From contig NZ_FNVA01000005.1 in the NCBI RefSeq assembly GCF_900108185.1, positions 248,001-312,000 on the forward strand: DNA of 64,000 nucleotides, in the 5' to 3' direction. The translations under genes were made by a program, and so were the position numbers. The stretch comes from Bryocella elongata (GTDB taxonomy: Bacteria > Acidobacteriota > Terriglobia > Terriglobales > Acidobacteriaceae). Positions 45,751 to 57,598 of the stretch are shown in pieces (positions within the stretch are counted from its first letter, which is position 1; each line of letters starts with the position of its first letter). The notes beneath the pieces were generated by a model. That model searched no databases, was not told the DNA's origin, and saw only the letters and a program-made list of their open reading frames with translations.

Positions 45751-45780
45751 AAGGGCACCCATTGGGTGCCCTTTCTTCTT
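45751..45780 (+). terminator. Rho-independent terminator after the Cas4-like gene
   Basis: AAGGGCACCC-ATT-GGGTGCCCTT, a perfect 10-bp stem, followed by TCTTCTT. It starts 18 bases after the stop codon. Confidence 0.85.
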
Positions 45781-45910
45781 GCCAAGACTGCTCAACGGAA
45801 TTGGTCGCGGTCGAGTTGCTTCGCCGGCATCTGCAAGACGCCCATGTGAACTCAAGCAGGATAGGACCCAGATTGCCCGGCCCATCCAAACCAAACGAAT
45901 AGAGGAACTA

Positions 45911-46546
45911 ATGAACATCGATCCAAAAGAAGATCTTCGCTACGTGGCACTAGACGTCCAAACCCTCGGACCATTGCCTCAGGCGCTACGCTACGACTGT
46001 GCACCTGCCGATCCACCTGTTATCGCCATTAGCTTGCTAATCGACGACGGACAGAAGCTTACGGAGCATTCTCTCGTCAGCGACTACGAGCCTGCAATTC
46101 TCAGGGCATTCTGGAATGCTCTAAAGCCTCGCGATCTCCTGATCGGGCTAGACTCCGTTGAGAAGTCGATGTCCTGGGTGCGACAGCGGTCCCTGCTTGC
46201 GGGGATACGGCCGGCAGACGAGTTTGATCTTCAGCGCTTCTTCAGCCACGACATTGTGGAAGTGCTAACCATGTGGGGAAACTGCCCCGTGTTGCACCGT
46301 CCATCCCTGGACGACCTGGGAGAAATGCTTGACATTGTCCGCTACGACGTCCGGCTGAACACAACTGTCAATAGATGGTCTGTACGTGATCTGGCGGGGA
46401 TCCGCGCCGAAGCGCAGCAAGAGGCTCGCTTTCTTTACGAAGCCTTGCACCGGCTGGCTGGTCGGAAGTTGCCTGACCGCTACTTCGGGTTGCCGCGCAT
46501 TAGCTCGGATCGCCGAACTCTCGAAATCGTCTTCCGGCGGCCTTGA
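45911..46546 (+). CDS. Island protein resembling a catalytically degenerate DnaQ/RNase H-fold exonuclease (paralogue 2)
   Basis: 211 residues, start ATG 45911 (GAGGAA upstream). It resembles the 42555 protein across the first ~110 residues (LDVQTLGPLPQ, AISLLIDDG, FWNALKPRDLLIGLDS) and then continues with a longer C-terminal part (LDDLGEMLDIVRYDVRLN, AEAQQEARFLYEALHRL), which resembles the end of DEDD-type exonucleases. The DxE position is D-V-Q, so the normal two-metal site is probably lost. The two paralogues flank the HUH, integrase-like and Cas4-like genes. Function unknown; fold call tentative. Confidence 0.45.
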   Translation: MNIDPKEDLRYVALDVQTLGPLPQALRYDCAPADPPVIAISLLIDDGQKLTEHSLVSDYEPAILRAFWNALKPRDLLIGLDSVEKSMSWVRQRSLLAGIRPADEFDLQRFFSHDIVEVLTMWGNCPVLHRPSLDDLGEMLDIVRYDVRLNTTVNRWSVRDLAGIRAEAQQEARFLYEALHRLAGRKLPDRYFGLPRISSDRRTLEIVFRRP

Positions 46547-46871
46547 GCTGGAGAACGCCTTCAGTGATCAGGACGAGAAAATCCCAGCGAGCAACTAACC
46601 GCCCTTCGCTCTGTGTGATTGGTCGCCAGCCAACTCGAGTCGTACCGCACCTTCCGCGAATGCGTTGGATTTACTTGGACATTTTGGTAGCCCCTCCCTC
46701 CCGTAGCAGTGTTGGAAACAGGACGGGGGCATAACCATTGCGTGGTTGCCGCGCACCCATTTAGCGGGCACCCTTTGGTGCTCCCCTCCTGCGTAGCAAG
46801 AACGGCAGCATCACCTTTGCGACTGCGAAGCTCACTTCGCGATAGCAGTGATACGACCACTGGGAGTGTGC
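46547..46871 (+). other. Gene-free region with repeat and hairpins before the HTH/recombinase genes
   Basis: This 325-bp stretch holds copy 2 of the ACATTTTGGTAGCCC repeat (46679-46693), an imperfect GGGCACC/GGTGCTC hairpin near 46766-46783 and a GCGAAG-CTCA-CTTCGC hairpin at 46825-46840, 31 bases before the ATG at 46872. It is probably the control region of the following recombination genes. No gene is supported here. Confidence 0.45.
46679..46693 (+). repeat. 15-bp repeat, copy 2 (ACATTTTGGTAGCCC)
   Basis: Second copy of the direct repeat at 44325-44339. The pair brackets the degenerate integrase, the Cas4-like gene and the second DnaQ-like paralogue. Confidence 0.55.
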
Positions 46872-47090
46872 ATGACAACCACGAGGGAGCGGCGGCTTTA
46901 TTCCGCCGCTCAGGTACAGGAATTACTCAACATCAGCCGTCACGACGTAGACAGGCTGATCAATACAGGTCAGCTTGTAGGCATTCGGCTCTGCGGAGAG
47001 GTTCGCTTCGATTCGAAGGATCTCGAAGTCTTGATCGAAACATACAAACGAGTTGCTGAAAGGACGAAGGATGTCAAGTCAGTTGGATAG
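46872..47090 (+). CDS. Small HTH protein, excisionase-like
   Basis: 72 residues from the ATG at 46872 (GGGAGTG upstream). It carries one helix-turn-helix of the MerR/excisionase type: LYSAAQVQELLNISRHDVDR followed by a wing-like GIRLCGEVRFDSKDLEVL. Such proteins bend DNA and steer recombinases toward excision. Its last 20 bases overlap the start of the recombinase gene at 47071, so the two are probably translated together. Confidence 0.7.
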   Translation: MTTTRERRLYSAAQVQELLNISRHDVDRLINTGQLVGIRLCGEVRFDSKDLEVLIETYKRVAERTKDVKSVG

Positions 47091-48396
47091 CGTTCTGCCG
47101 CCGGTCGAGCCGCAGAACACCGAGCCTGAGGCCCGCACCGTCCCACACGGGGCGAAGCGCATTGTGCAGCGCAACAAGATGATCCCGACTACTTACCGCC
47201 CGGCCCGGAAGTGCGATCGGCGTGGATGCGAGGTCATCGTCCGGGCCGCTATGGTCATCAAGCGCCATAGGTTGGCGTTCTGTTCGACAAAGTGCCGGGC
47301 GAAGTATCACAAGGAGTCACATCTGGCGGGCCACTGTCGGTACTGCGGTTCCGAGATTTTCGATAGTCGCGGTCGTGTGGGCAAGCGTGTCTACTGCTCG
47401 CGAGAACACCAGATTCTCGGCATCGAAGATGAGAACTTTGCTCCGGCGGGACCGTTCAGGTCCGTAATCGAGAATTATCTCGGCCGCGCTCTTCACTACA
47501 GGGGAAAGACCCTGACGTCCGTCAAGGTTGGTCTTGTGTCCTTCTTCGCCTATGCTCACAGCGTTGAAGGCGCTAATACCGTCAACGAAATCACGCCGTC
47601 GATGGTAACGCGGTACATCGCTTCGGAGCGTCGGCGGGAGCGCTCCGCAGACAACGCAATCGGATTCTTGAGTACCTTCTACCGTTACCTGATGGCAGAA
47701 GACGATTCCATGATGCTGCGCAACCCGGTGATCTCGAGGCTGCATTACGAGAAGAGGCCGCAGAGGCTTCCGAGGCCCTATACCGACGAGCAGCTGAGCG
47801 GGATCCGCGATCTGATCGAGGGAAGCGGGCGGCTCGAACTGATGCTCGCGGCCGCAATTGGCGAAGAGTGCGGGCTCCGCATCGGTGAAGTAGCCAACAT
47901 TCGGGTTGTCGATGTCGACACGCTAAGGCAGACCATCCATGTGCGACTACCCACCAAGAATCTGGAAGAACGTGATGTCCCCTATCATGACCGGGTCGCG
48001 CTGCATATGAGCCGGTGGCTTGAGCGTCGTCTGCCATGCGGAGAGGACGACCACTTGCTCCTCTCTTTGAGGGGGCGGCCCTACTCGAACAGCACACTCT
48101 GCATGCAGTTTCACAACCTCTTCCTCCGACAGGATTCGCCTGCGCATGGTTTCTCGTTTCATCGGCTCCGCCACACCTGGGCCACGAAGCTGATGAACAA
48201 CGGTCTGGAACTGTCGGTGCTCAAGCTGCTTGGCGGTTGGAAGGACCTCACCTCGATGCAGCGGTACATCCAGGTGATGCCGGAGACCATCCAGCGCCAG
48301 TACCAGGAGGCATTCCAGAAGCTCTCGGCGAGGCCTCAGGAGCGCATCGCTCCGGTCATCTCGCTGAACGAGTATGCCCGGCGCAGGGCGGCGTAG
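47071..48396 (+). CDS. Tyrosine recombinase with an N-terminal cysteine-rich (zinc-binding) region
   Basis: 441 residues from the ATG at 47071 (GAAAGGACGAAGG upstream). Residues 45-120 contain paired cysteines (KCDRRGC, FCSTKC, CRYCGSE, VYCSREH), likely zinc-binding fingers. A SAM-like core-binding domain follows, then the catalytic domain with GLRIGEVANIR (Arg), HRLRHTW (His-x-x-Arg), GGW and the nucleophile in MQRYIQV. All key residues except the usual second His (Trp here, tolerated in the family) are seen. It pairs with the HTH gene before it and a second recombinase after it. Confidence 0.88.
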   Translation: MSSQLDSVLPPVEPQNTEPEARTVPHGAKRIVQRNKMIPTTYRPARKCDRRGCEVIVRAAMVIKRHRLAFCSTKCRAKYHKESHLAGHCRYCGSEIFDSRGRVGKRVYCSREHQILGIEDENFAPAGPFRSVIENYLGRALHYRGKTLTSVKVGLVSFFAYAHSVEGANTVNEITPSMVTRYIASERRRERSADNAIGFLSTFYRYLMAEDDSMMLRNPVISRLHYEKRPQRLPRPYTDEQLSGIRDLIEGSGRLELMLAAAIGEECGLRIGEVANIRVVDVDTLRQTIHVRLPTKNLEERDVPYHDRVALHMSRWLERRLPCGEDDHLLLSLRGRPYSNSTLCMQFHNLFLRQDSPAHGFSFHRLRHTWATKLMNNGLELSVLKLLGGWKDLTSMQRYIQVMPETIQRQYQEAFQKLSARPQERIAPVISLNEYARRRAA

Positions 48397-48410
48397 ACCA
48401 CCAGTCACAG

Positions 48411-48440
48411 GATGGCGGGTAACACTGCTTACCCGCCATC
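48411..48440. repeat. Perfect 12-bp inverted repeat with a 6-bp centre (candidate recombination site)
   Basis: GATGGCGGGTAA and its exact complement flank CACTGC. The element lies between two recombinase genes and ends 10 bases before the ribosome-binding site of the second. Arm and spacer lengths match tyrosine-recombinase core sites (11-13 bp arms, 6-8 bp centre). It could also be an RNA hairpin controlling the downstream gene; it lacks a T-tract on the plus strand. Confidence 0.55.
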
Positions 48441-48459
48441 AATTAAAAACAAAGGACTT

Positions 48460-49380
48460 ATGCGGATCGAAGAATATATGTTGTCACTGTCCGTCAGGAC
48501 CCGAAGCGTCGAAACGCTTCGGGCATACCGCCAGGATCTTCAGCGCTTCCAGCTCTTCCTCCATACCAACAACCTCTCAATAGACCAGGTGAGGCCTTCG
48601 ACGATCGAGTCTTACGTGGCGCACCTAAACACCGAGAGTCAGCGGCTACGCGGGCAAGCGCTGTCTCCAGCCACGATTGTGCGAAGGCTAGCGGTCGTGT
48701 CGGATTACTTCGACTGGACGCAACAGGACTCAGAGTCTTTCGGTCTCAATCCGGCGCGCATTGTGCGTCGTCCCAAAGTTCGCAACGTCGGGATTCGATC
48801 AGTGGACGACGTCACGCTCGAGGCACTTCTGTTGAGCGTGAGTCACAGACGTGACAGGGCGATCATCTTGCTCTTCCTGTATTCAGGACTGCGACTCTCG
48901 GAGCTGCGAAGTCTCAACCGAGACACCATTAGCGCACGTTGCGTATCACTCCCAGATGGGAGCTCCGACTACTTCGGGGAAGGTGAAGTGACAGGGAAGG
49001 GTAACAAGCGTCGGTCTTTCCGGCTGGGCCCTCCGGCCTTGGCGGCGATCGCGATCTATATGTCAGAGGATCGTGAAGATGACTCTAACCCTGCACTATT
49101 CCTTTCCGAGCGCGGCGAACGCATTAGTGCCCGTAGTATCCAGCGCATCCTGTCTTCTGCGTGCGAAGCCGCCGGAATTCCCCACATCCATCCGCACCAG
49201 CTTAGGCACTCGTTCGCTACCCGAGCCGTCAACGCGGGTATGTCAACACCGGTGCTTCAAGAGCTCATGGGGCACTCAAGCCTCGCAACAACTCAGCGCT
49301 ACTTCCACATGAAGGCAGAGCGGGTCGCTCGCGAGTATCACGCGACGATGGCGTTCGTACGGCTTACTTCGCCAGTCTGA
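48460..49380 (+). CDS. XerC/XerD-like tyrosine recombinase
   Basis: 306 residues, standard Xer length, start ATG 48460 with AAAGGA 4 bases upstream; an upstream in-frame start (48412) would lie inside the inverted repeat. Catalytic residues are complete: SGLRLSELRSL (Arg), TGKGNKRRS (Lys), HQLRHSFAT (His-x-x-Arg), GHSSLATT (His) and TQRYFHM (Tyr). The protein should be active. It lies 63 bp after the zinc-finger recombinase, and both may act on the inverted repeat between them. It is not the housekeeping Xer by context. Confidence 0.9.
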   Translation: MRIEEYMLSLSVRTRSVETLRAYRQDLQRFQLFLHTNNLSIDQVRPSTIESYVAHLNTESQRLRGQALSPATIVRRLAVVSDYFDWTQQDSESFGLNPARIVRRPKVRNVGIRSVDDVTLEALLLSVSHRRDRAIILLFLYSGLRLSELRSLNRDTISARCVSLPDGSSDYFGEGEVTGKGNKRRSFRLGPPALAAIAIYMSEDREDDSNPALFLSERGERISARSIQRILSSACEAAGIPHIHPHQLRHSFATRAVNAGMSTPVLQELMGHSSLATTQRYFHMKAERVAREYHATMAFVRLTSPV

Positions 49381-49495
49381 ACACTGCGTATCAAGCTAGC
49401 CCGGCAGAACTCCTCCGAAAAGGTCGAGCGGCGGATGCAGTTGGTACGCCAGGAGCCAACGGCCCAGGCCACAGTACCGCAAGGATAGTTACCAC

Positions 49496-49720
49496 GTGTC
49501 TAACAACATTGAGAAGCCAATCACGGCACAGCAGCTTTCAGAGATCATCCCCTTGCACCCCGTCACGATCCTGCGTTGGGCGCGAGAGGGCCGAATCCCA
49601 CACCTTCGCCTGAGCGCGCGCAAGATCGTCTTCTTGCCTACGGAGATCAACGCGTGGCTGAGCTCGCGGTACACTGATCCAGCCGTTCGTGCCGCCCAAC
49701 CCGAAAGGCAGGCAGCATGA
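49496..49720 (+). CDS. AlpA-like excisionase
   Basis: 74 residues from a GTG start (49496) with AAGGATAG upstream. A single HTH: ITAQQLSEIIPLHPVTILRW then AREGRIPHLRLSARKIVFLP, typical of AlpA/Xis regulators. It overlaps the island integrase by ATGA, the usual xis-int arrangement, and probably directs excision between the 49-bp att repeats. Confidence 0.75.
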   Translation: MSNNIEKPITAQQLSEIIPLHPVTILRWAREGRIPHLRLSARKIVFLPTEINAWLSSRYTDPAVRAAQPERQAA

Positions 49721-50904
49721 ACAAGATGACGCACACGCGCGAACGCTACCAAGCTGGTTCTTTGAAAATCGAGAAGCGTCGCACCGGCGGAGATGTTTGG
49801 ATCTATCGCTGGCGCGAGTATCGGAGCGACGGGACGTCGACGTACCGAAAGCGGATAGTCGGGCTGGTGAGTGAGTTGCGGACAAAATCCGCGGCTCACA
49901 AGGCTATCGAAGGTCTCAAGCTCGATATCAACGCAGAGGTGACGAAGATGCCCGTGACTCGCACAGTCGCGGAGCTAATTTCACACTACGAAGAAGTGGA
50001 GCTTGCCAGCGGCAAGCATACGCTTCGCGTAAGACAGGTCTACAAGCATAACCTGAACGACTTGATCCTACCGAGGTGGGGCGACTACCGCTTGCAAGAC
50101 GTCACGCCAGTGGCGGTGGAACGGTGGCTCGCTGAATTGCCGTACGCCCCTGCCACACGCACGAAAGTGAAGGGAGTGTTCGGCACGCTATTCCGTCATG
50201 GAATGCGTTACCAATGGGTAGCGACCAATCCGATCGCGCTCGTGCGCAGCAGTAGCAAGCGGGTGAATGCGCCGGACATCCTCACTCCCCTTGAGATCCA
50301 GGCGATCGTCGCGGAGCTTTCTGAGCCGGCACGAACCGTCACCAAGCTCGCCGCCATCACGGGGATGCGGCGCGGCGAATTGTTCGGGCTGAAGTGGCAG
50401 GATCTGGACTTCCATGGTCGAGCGATCCACATCAGGCGCAGCCTAGTGGATCAGGTGGAGGGATTGCCGAAGACGGAGACATCGCGGAAACCTCTGCCGA
50501 TGTCAGACGGCCTCGCGGTGACGCTCTCCTCCTGGAGGGAGCGCACAGATTACGCGCAACCCGAAGACTGGGTCTTTGCGAGCCCCGTGTCTTTCGGTGA
50601 GTTCCCCTACTGGCCGGACATGATGCTGCGTCGGCACATCCTGCCCGCGGCGACGCGGTTGGGTATTCGGAAGCGGATTGGGTGGCATACCTTCAGGCGC
50701 ACGGCAGCAACGCTACTGATGTCGTCCGGCTCGTCGTTGAAAACAACCCAGGAACTGATGCGACACGCAACTGCCGACATCACGATGGAGCTGTATGCCC
50801 AGGCCATTACGGAAGAGAAGCGGCAGGCTCAGAACGCCCTGGCGGCGCTCATTTCTGGGCCGGCGGTAGCGTTGAATGAAGCTGATTCAGGCGCGGCAGC
50901 ATAA
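49717..50904 (+). CDS. int: Island integrase (phage-type tyrosine recombinase)
   Basis: 395 residues. An N-terminal arm-binding region (GSLKIEKRRTGGDVWIYRWRE, SDGTSTYRKRIVG), a core-binding domain (TVAELISHYEEVEL) and a catalytic domain with ITGMRRGELFGLKW (Arg), the Lys strand, WHTFRRTAAT (His-x-x-Arg), MRHATADI (His) and TMELYAQA (Tyr). It ends 65 bp before the 49-bp repeat at the 3' end of tRNA-Pro, exactly where the integrase of a tRNA-targeted island should be. It is very likely the enzyme that inserted the island. Confidence 0.93.
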   Translation: MNKMTHTRERYQAGSLKIEKRRTGGDVWIYRWREYRSDGTSTYRKRIVGLVSELRTKSAAHKAIEGLKLDINAEVTKMPVTRTVAELISHYEEVELASGKHTLRVRQVYKHNLNDLILPRWGDYRLQDVTPVAVERWLAELPYAPATRTKVKGVFGTLFRHGMRYQWVATNPIALVRSSSKRVNAPDILTPLEIQAIVAELSEPARTVTKLAAITGMRRGELFGLKWQDLDFHGRAIHIRRSLVDQVEGLPKTETSRKPLPMSDGLAVTLSSWRERTDYAQPEDWVFASPVSFGEFPYWPDMMLRRHILPAATRLGIRKRIGWHTFRRTAATLLMSSGSSLKTTQELMRHATADITMELYAQAITEEKRQAQNALAALISGPAVALNEADSGAAA

Positions 50905-50915
50905 CTGAACCCCTC

Positions 50916-50934
50916 TGCACCCGAGGTTGCACCC
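50916..50934 (+). promoter_or_regulatory. Candidate integrase arm sites (right)
   Basis: TGCACCC at 50916-50922 and 50928-50934, spaced 12 bases and in the same orientation as the three copies near the left end (27340-27369). They lie between the integrase stop codon and attR. Confidence 0.5.
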
Positions 50935-50969
50935 AGAGGATCTAGAAGCTTTGATCAAGTTGTTGAAAG

Positions 50970-51018
50970 TAAATGGTCGGGACGACTAGATTCGAACTAG
51001 CGACCTCACCCACCCCAA
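50970..51018 (-). repeat. attR: 49-bp direct repeat within tRNA-Pro
   Basis: Identical to 27208-27256. It covers the 3' half of the tRNA (anticodon loop through CCA) plus four downstream bases. Insertion here keeps the tRNA intact on the right side, as usual for tRNA-targeting elements. Confidence 0.92.
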
Positions 51019-51050
51019 GGGTGCGCTCTACCAGGCTGAGCCACGTCCCG
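50974..51050 (-). tRNA. tRNA-Pro(GGG)
   Basis: On the minus strand the sequence folds as a full cloverleaf: acceptor CGGGACG/CGTCCCG, D stem GCTC/GAGC, anticodon stem CACCC/GGGTG with loop TTGGGGT (anticodon GGG at 51014-51016), T stem GCTAG/CTAGT with loop TTCGAAT, discriminator A and an encoded CCA. 77 bases including CCA. It is the insertion target of the island; its 3' half is repeated at 27208. Confidence 0.97.
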
Positions 51051-51100
51051 ACTTCTTTCTTGTAGCGCCAGGCATTCGCCTCGCGCGGGGTACAACCAGT

Positions 51101-55235
<4,135 letters not shown>

Positions 55236-55406
55236 CGTCACACTCCTCGCGGAAGATCCTTCGGTACAGCCACGGAATACACGAACGTCTGCGGATCGGT
55301 TCGATTCGCAGAAGGACGGAAAACTTGGCCGTGGATACGCCTCCAGCATACCCTGAAGGAGGATGGTTGCAGCGGCGCACGCGGCAGCCTCCTTCGATAG
55401 GAAGAA

Positions 55407-56237
55407 ATGGATCTCAAGGACAAGTCGGCTAAGCTCGCGGAGCAGCTGGGTTCGCTCGGTTCGGTGCTGGTCGCCTACTCGGGCGGCACGGATTCGGCGT
55501 TCCTGGCATGGAAGGCGTATCGGGAGCTGGGAGATCGCATGCTCGCGGTGATCGCGGACTCGCCCTCCCTGCCGCGACGCGAGCTGGCGGCGGCGCTCGA
55601 CTTCACGGCGCAGCACGGAATCCCCACGCGCATCCTGCAGACGGCTGAGCTGGAGAGCGAAGACTACGCCCGCAACGATGCGCAGCGCTGCTTTCACTGC
55701 AAGGACGAGCTCTTTACGCGCATGGAGCAAGCGCGTTCGGAGCTGGGCTTCGCGCATCTCGCGTACGGCCGCAACCTCGATGACGATGGCGAGTTCCGGC
55801 CCGGTCAGCGCGCGGCTTCGATGCATCATGCGGTTGCTCCATTGGCGGAGGCGTTGTTGACCAAGGCTGAGATCCGCACCCTGGCACGCGAGGCCAGACT
55901 CAGTCTCGCGGACAAGCCCGCGAGCGCTTGCCTGTCCTCGCGCATTGAATATGGACGTGCGGTAACGGTGGAGGCGCTCGCGCAGGTGGAGCAGGCTGAA
56001 GATGCACTGCACGCGCTGGGCTTTGCGCAGGTGCGCGTGCGGCATCACGGCAATCTCGCCCGTGTAGAGATCGCTCGCGAAGATCTTGCACGTGCGCTCA
56101 ATGTCGAGATGTTCGATGCCATCACGCACGCGCTGCGGCCACTTGGCTTTACCTACACCACGCTGGACACGCAGGGGTATCGCTCCGGCTCGATGAATGA
56201 TGTGCTGCCAGTCTCGGCGGTAAGGCCCGCGCGTTGA
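55407..56237 (+). CDS. larE: LarE, sulfur-sacrificing transferase of nickel-pincer cofactor synthesis
   Basis: 276 residues. An N-terminal PP-loop, VLVAYSGGTDSAFLAW (about 20-35), adenylates the substrate; the Cys of the CLSSRI segment (about residue 175) is the expected sacrificial sulfur donor, and CFHCKDEL lies upstream. LarE converts the carboxylates made by LarB into thiocarboxylates for the LarA-type nickel cofactor. First gene of larE-larC-larB; gap to larC 26 bp. Confidence 0.93.
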   Translation: MDLKDKSAKLAEQLGSLGSVLVAYSGGTDSAFLAWKAYRELGDRMLAVIADSPSLPRRELAAALDFTAQHGIPTRILQTAELESEDYARNDAQRCFHCKDELFTRMEQARSELGFAHLAYGRNLDDDGEFRPGQRAASMHHAVAPLAEALLTKAEIRTLAREARLSLADKPASACLSSRIEYGRAVTVEALAQVEQAEDALHALGFAQVRVRHHGNLARVEIAREDLARALNVEMFDAITHALRPLGFTYTTLDTQGYRSGSMNDVLPVSAVRPAR

Positions 56238-56263
56238 GTCGCGCGAAAGAACGACAAGGACCT

Positions 56264-57598
56264 ATGAAGATTGCGTATCTCGATTGCTTTGCCGGCATCT
56301 CCGGTGACATGTTTCTCGGCGCTCTGCTGGATGCGGGTGTGCCGCTCGCCGTGCTGGAAGAAGCCACAGCCACTCTGAACATCGGTGCGAGCCTGCGCGT
56401 GGAGCGTGTGGATCGCAGCGGCATTATGTCCACCAAGGTGCATGTGATGGAAGGCGAGCGGCTTGCTGAAGATGCCACATCCGACGCGATGCCGGAGCAG
56501 CAGGAGCATACGCACTCGCATCATCCGCAGACGCAGCATGAGCACAAGGGCGGCCATCATCATGACCACGAACCTCACGAGCACGCTCATGATGAGACGA
56601 ACACGCACAGTCGCGACCACTCGCATGGCCGCTCGTTGACGGAGATTCGCCGCATCATCGCGGCCGCTTCGCTGGCGGAGCCGGTCAAGCGTACAGCCAT
56701 TCGCGCCTTCGAACTGCTGGGAGCCTCCGAGGCGAAGATCCATGGTGTGGATGTGGAGCAGATCCACTTCCATGAAGTAGGAGCTGTCGATGCGATCGTC
56801 GATATCGTTGCTGCCAGCGCGGGGATTCATCACCTCAACGTGGGCAAATGGTTCAGCTCGGCGGTCAATGTTGGCGGCGGTATGGTGGAGTGCGCGCACG
56901 GCACGTTTCCTGTGCCTGCGCCTGCGACGGCCGATCTGCTGCGCGGCGTGCCAACGTACTCGGCGCATGTGCAGAAGGAACTCGTGACGCCGACCGGCGC
57001 CGCGTTGCTGCGTGTGCTCGATGCCGAGTTTGGACCGCAGCCGGCAATGCAGATCGAGAGCATCGGCTATGGCGCGGGCTCGCGCAATCCGCATGGCTTC
57101 CCGAATGTGTTGAGGCTAAGCCTCGGTGAAGCTCTGGCACAGGTGAGTGAGATGGTCACCGTCATTGAGACGGCCATCGACGACCTCTCGCCGCAGCTGC
57201 TGGCGAACGTGGCCGAGCTTGCCCTGACAAAGGGTGCGCTCGATGTGATGCTCACGCCCGTCATCATGAAGAAGGGAAGGCCAGGTACGCTCATCACGGT
57301 GCTCGCGAGCGATGCGACTACCGAAGCGTTGCAGTCGCTGCTGCTGCGAGAGACCAGCTCGCTCGGGCTGCGGATACGGCGTGATGAACGCATCGTCCTC
57401 GAGCGGCGCTTCGAGACGGTTGCGACGAAGTTTGGAGAGATTCGCATCAAGCTTGGCTTGCGTGGCAGTGAGGTCTTCAATGCCGCACCGGAGTTCGAAG
57501 ACTGCCGTGCAGCAGCAGAGGCTCGTGACGTCGCGGTGAAGCTTGTGCAGCAGGCCGCGATGGCTGCCTGGACGAACAAGTCGGCGGAGTCCCGATGA
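56264..57598 (+). CDS. larC: LarC, nickel-inserting enzyme (single open frame)
   Basis: 444 residues from the ATG at 56264 (AAGGAC upstream). The start KIAYLDCFAGISGDMFLGAL, then QIHFHEVGAVDAIVDI, FPVPAPATADLLRG and VTPTGAALLR are family hallmarks; the C-terminal half has ETAIDDLSPQLLANV and PVIMKKGRPGTLI. LarC uses CTP to put nickel into the pincer cofactor. A His-rich insert (about 81-121) probably stores nickel. In some bacteria larC is made by ribosomal frameshifting from two frames; here the frame is continuous. The stop overlaps the larB start (ATGA). Confidence 0.94.
   Translation: MKIAYLDCFAGISGDMFLGALLDAGVPLAVLEEATATLNIGASLRVERVDRSGIMSTKVHVMEGERLAEDATSDAMPEQQEHTHSHHPQTQHEHKGGHHHDHEPHEHAHDETNTHSRDHSHGRSLTEIRRIIAAASLAEPVKRTAIRAFELLGASEAKIHGVDVEQIHFHEVGAVDAIVDIVAASAGIHHLNVGKWFSSAVNVGGGMVECAHGTFPVPAPATADLLRGVPTYSAHVQKELVTPTGAALLRVLDAEFGPQPAMQIESIGYGAGSRNPHGFPNVLRLSLGEALAQVSEMVTVIETAIDDLSPQLLANVAELALTKGALDVMLTPVIMKKGRPGTLITVLASDATTEALQSLLLRETSSLGLRIRRDERIVLERRFETVATKFGEIRIKLGLRGSEVFNAAPEFEDCRAAAEARDVAVKLVQQAAMAAWTNKSAESR

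Noticed and set aside
47071-50904. Recombinase-in-trio (RIT) element
   Set aside because: Three tyrosine recombinases do occur in a row, but they do not overlap each other, are interrupted by an xis gene, and the third belongs to the tRNA-targeted island.
56264-57598. Programmed frameshift in larC
   Set aside because: The reading frame is continuous from the N-terminal to the C-terminal LarC domain.
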